Below, piece after piece: positions 62,149 through 64,000 of a stretch of 64,000 nt of DNA. The stretch's first letter is position 1; every line of letters starts with the position of its first letter. A program made the position numbers and the translations under genes. The DNA lies in assembly GCA_001931905.2 (NCBI GenBank), contig MSJI02000627.1, positions 62,001-126,000 on the forward strand, read 5' to 3'. The notes under the pieces were generated by a model that did not search any database, had not been told where the DNA came from, and saw nothing but the letters and a program-made list of their open reading frames with translations. The DNA comes from Cladosporium sp. IMV 00045 (Eukaryota > Ascomycota > Dothideomycetes > Cladosporiales > Cladosporiaceae).

Positions 62149-64000
62149 ATATACCATGGAAACAAAGACAACCAACGTGGCGGTGTTTTGCGCGTTTTCA
62201 TATCTTTTCTTATTGTTTGGGTTGATTTTGTCAGTACTGATGAAACTGATAGGGTTTGCATTAGGTGTGGCGTAGAATAATTGTATGGATCTAGTATCTG
62301 GCTTTCTGATGTGATATCGCCTTCGATCCTCTACAAAGCTCTCAGACATTGACGGCAACAATGCAGCTCAGTAGCCAGGGCGGTATATTGGACCTCATGT
62401 TGAGGACAGAGCTCCCGATTGACTCGAAGACGGACGCACGTTACGCCGGCCCACCACGTGAGATGCTGCATGCATACCTTAACATGGTCTGAAGATCGAT
62501 TTGCAACCGCCCGAACACTCAAGTCACAGCAGGCGACAAGCACCGAAAACCGCACCCTCGCACCTCCCAAACCAAGAAACGAAACCCTTGAAGACGATCC
62601 CCCAAGCGCAACCGAACAGTCTGCCACCTATAAATCTGCAGAGTATCGATATCAACCCCCCTCATCCCGGGAGAAATCCAAAACCACATGATGCACGACA
62701 TGACGATGAATCGATCTCCCAAGAAAAGAACAACTTCAGAAGCTCTCCTCCCTCAGCTCCCTCCCTGCGCGAGTCTCCTGTCCCTTGTCGCGGAGACGTC
62801 ATCTCTTAGACGGTATACCCGTTTGGTGAAATCGTGGGATGATCGGATCGCGTCCTAGTCACCCAAGTCTATGTCGCCCGTAGTCACTTGCCTCGCTTGC
62901 CAGGACATTGTTCACGCAAGATCTGGGACATCCAGTGTCGGCTAAAGGTGAGAATGCCTGTCTGAGGTTCACAGAGGTCGTCGTGTGTTCTTTGCTGTTC
63001 GTCCTCACATTTCTTTGCAGGCAGGAGAAAGTCAAGACTTATCAAATAACAAACATTCCTCATTTTGCTATCCCTATCCAGCAACATGAATTCCCACCAA
63101 ACGCTCTGCCCCCGTCAGTCCAAGACGATCGCGATCTCGATTTCCTCTGCTGATGAGAGAGAGGCGGATATCAGCGGGGTGCATCGGACTGCATCTCCGG
63201 ATCGCGAGCACCTCGCTAACTCGTAGCCCTAGGCACGTGCCTCGATGCAAGTAATGTGACAAGTCCATCAAACAGAAACAAAGAAAAAAACAACAAAGCA
63301 ACCGATTCGTATCTCCGCGCGTGCCGCAGAATCTCCAGTGGAGCAAAGGAAGTTATGGAGTGATCAAACTAGCTGCTAGTTTCTTGTGTCGCAAGGCCTG
63401 CAGTGCCCGTGTAAATAATGGGTTGAGATTTGGAGAGGCCCCAAGAGTGGGTCACGTGTGGATTGCCGGTTTGGCCGGCCATGGCAATTGCGGATTTGGC
63501 GATGTTTACGAAACGGTTGAAGAAATGCGGTGAGGATGGTGTGATTCTGTTCTAAAGTGGTCTGGAAGTCCTCAGCACATGGGGTAGGGAGGATTGCACG
63601 AGCAATTGGAAAAGGCCCGGGGGTGTTGGGTGGAGTTTGCGGTTTCAAAACCATGAGGACGGGTGATTGAGTTGTTTATGTGCGCGAGCTTGCTCGTTGG
63701 TCGTCTTTGGTATGGTATAAGACAAGTAGAGCTGTGATGATCACGAAAAAAATACAATGAGAAGTAAGGAGATATCTGATTTTGAACAAGGCATTCGAAG
63801 ATACGTACGAGACATTTTCCACCTAGCTAATCCAGACAGCCCATGCATGACCTTGCTCGACTCTCGCGCTGATTGTTACGTCGGCGAAGCAAGAGACGGC
63901 AAGCCCCATGCCTCGAGGGAAGAAGAAGAAGAAAAGGAAAACGGAAGTATGCATGTACAAAAAAGCACAACACAGTTCCTTTGTGAACCCAGGCTCCTTT
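62149..64000. other. Intergenic to window end (1.85 kb), no gene supported
   Basis: Short frames on both strands with no recognisable protein, no RNA gene and no long repeat. A gene may begin beyond the right edge. Confidence 0.5.

Noticed and set aside
1..64000. Transposon, CRISPR array, polyketide/NRPS cluster or viral insertion
   Set aside because: No transposase, reverse transcriptase, integrase, long terminal repeats, spacer arrays or megasynthase frames were seen anywhere in the window.

Overview
The window is nuclear DNA of a filamentous ascomycete (Pezizomycotina). Introns are short (about 47-116 bp), GT-AG, often with CTAAC/CTGAC branch sites. Other fungal marks are a Zn2Cys6 regulator, a HET-domain protein, a Sln1-type hybrid histidine kinase, a Rab5-type GTPase and a single dispersed 5S rRNA gene. 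The gene style suggests Dothideomycetes, which is an inference. There is no transposon, CRISPR array, convincing tRNA or secondary-metabolite megasynthase.

Layout. 1-4.0 kb: an acyl-CoA/4-coumarate-CoA ligase-like gene running off the left edge, a divergent zinc alcohol dehydrogenase and a convergent SDR; together they may form a small catabolic cluster. 5.2-9.9 kb: a protein with a Lys/Gln/Arg-rich repetitive tail and a coiled-coil protein, both unrecognised. 10.5-12.1 kb: a 5S rRNA gene and ferrochelatase (hem15) with an apparent frameshift. 12.9-13.8 kb: an ER-type membrane protein. 13.8-17.4 kb: a long gene-free stretch leading to a Zn2Cys6 factor. 20.2-21.9 kb: sphingosine-1-phosphate lyase. 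22.6-23.8 kb: a divergent pair of respiratory-chain genes, cox12 and an NDUFA4/B12D-like gene, both with very small exons. 26.0-31.2 kb: secreted serine carboxypeptidase, a Rossmann oxidoreductase and endonuclease III. 31.3-38.2 kb: HET protein, a low-complexity protein, GTP cyclohydrolase II and an F-box protein. 39.4-46 kb: secreted PhoD-like phosphatase and the Sln1-type kinase. 48-51.6 kb: a second F-box protein and RRP7. 53.5-58 kb: MFS sugar transporter and a DUF2985-type membrane protein. 59-62.1 kb: a YcaC-like isochorismatase-fold hydrolase with a signal peptide, and the Rab5-type GTPase. The last 1.85 kb holds no gene I can support.

Most genes are ordinary housekeeping or accessory fungal genes, and I saw no large unified new system. 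The strongest unusual signal is a 3-nt microexon in cox12, needed to restore the length and sequence of the conserved TxGFDARFP block. Next are the hem15 frameshift, a Cys in place of the usual Lys in the zinc cluster of the transcription factor, and insertions in the GTP cyclohydrolase II and Rab5 proteins.

Exon boundaries were worked out by hand from splice consensus, phase and expected protein continuity; no alignment or RNA data were available.
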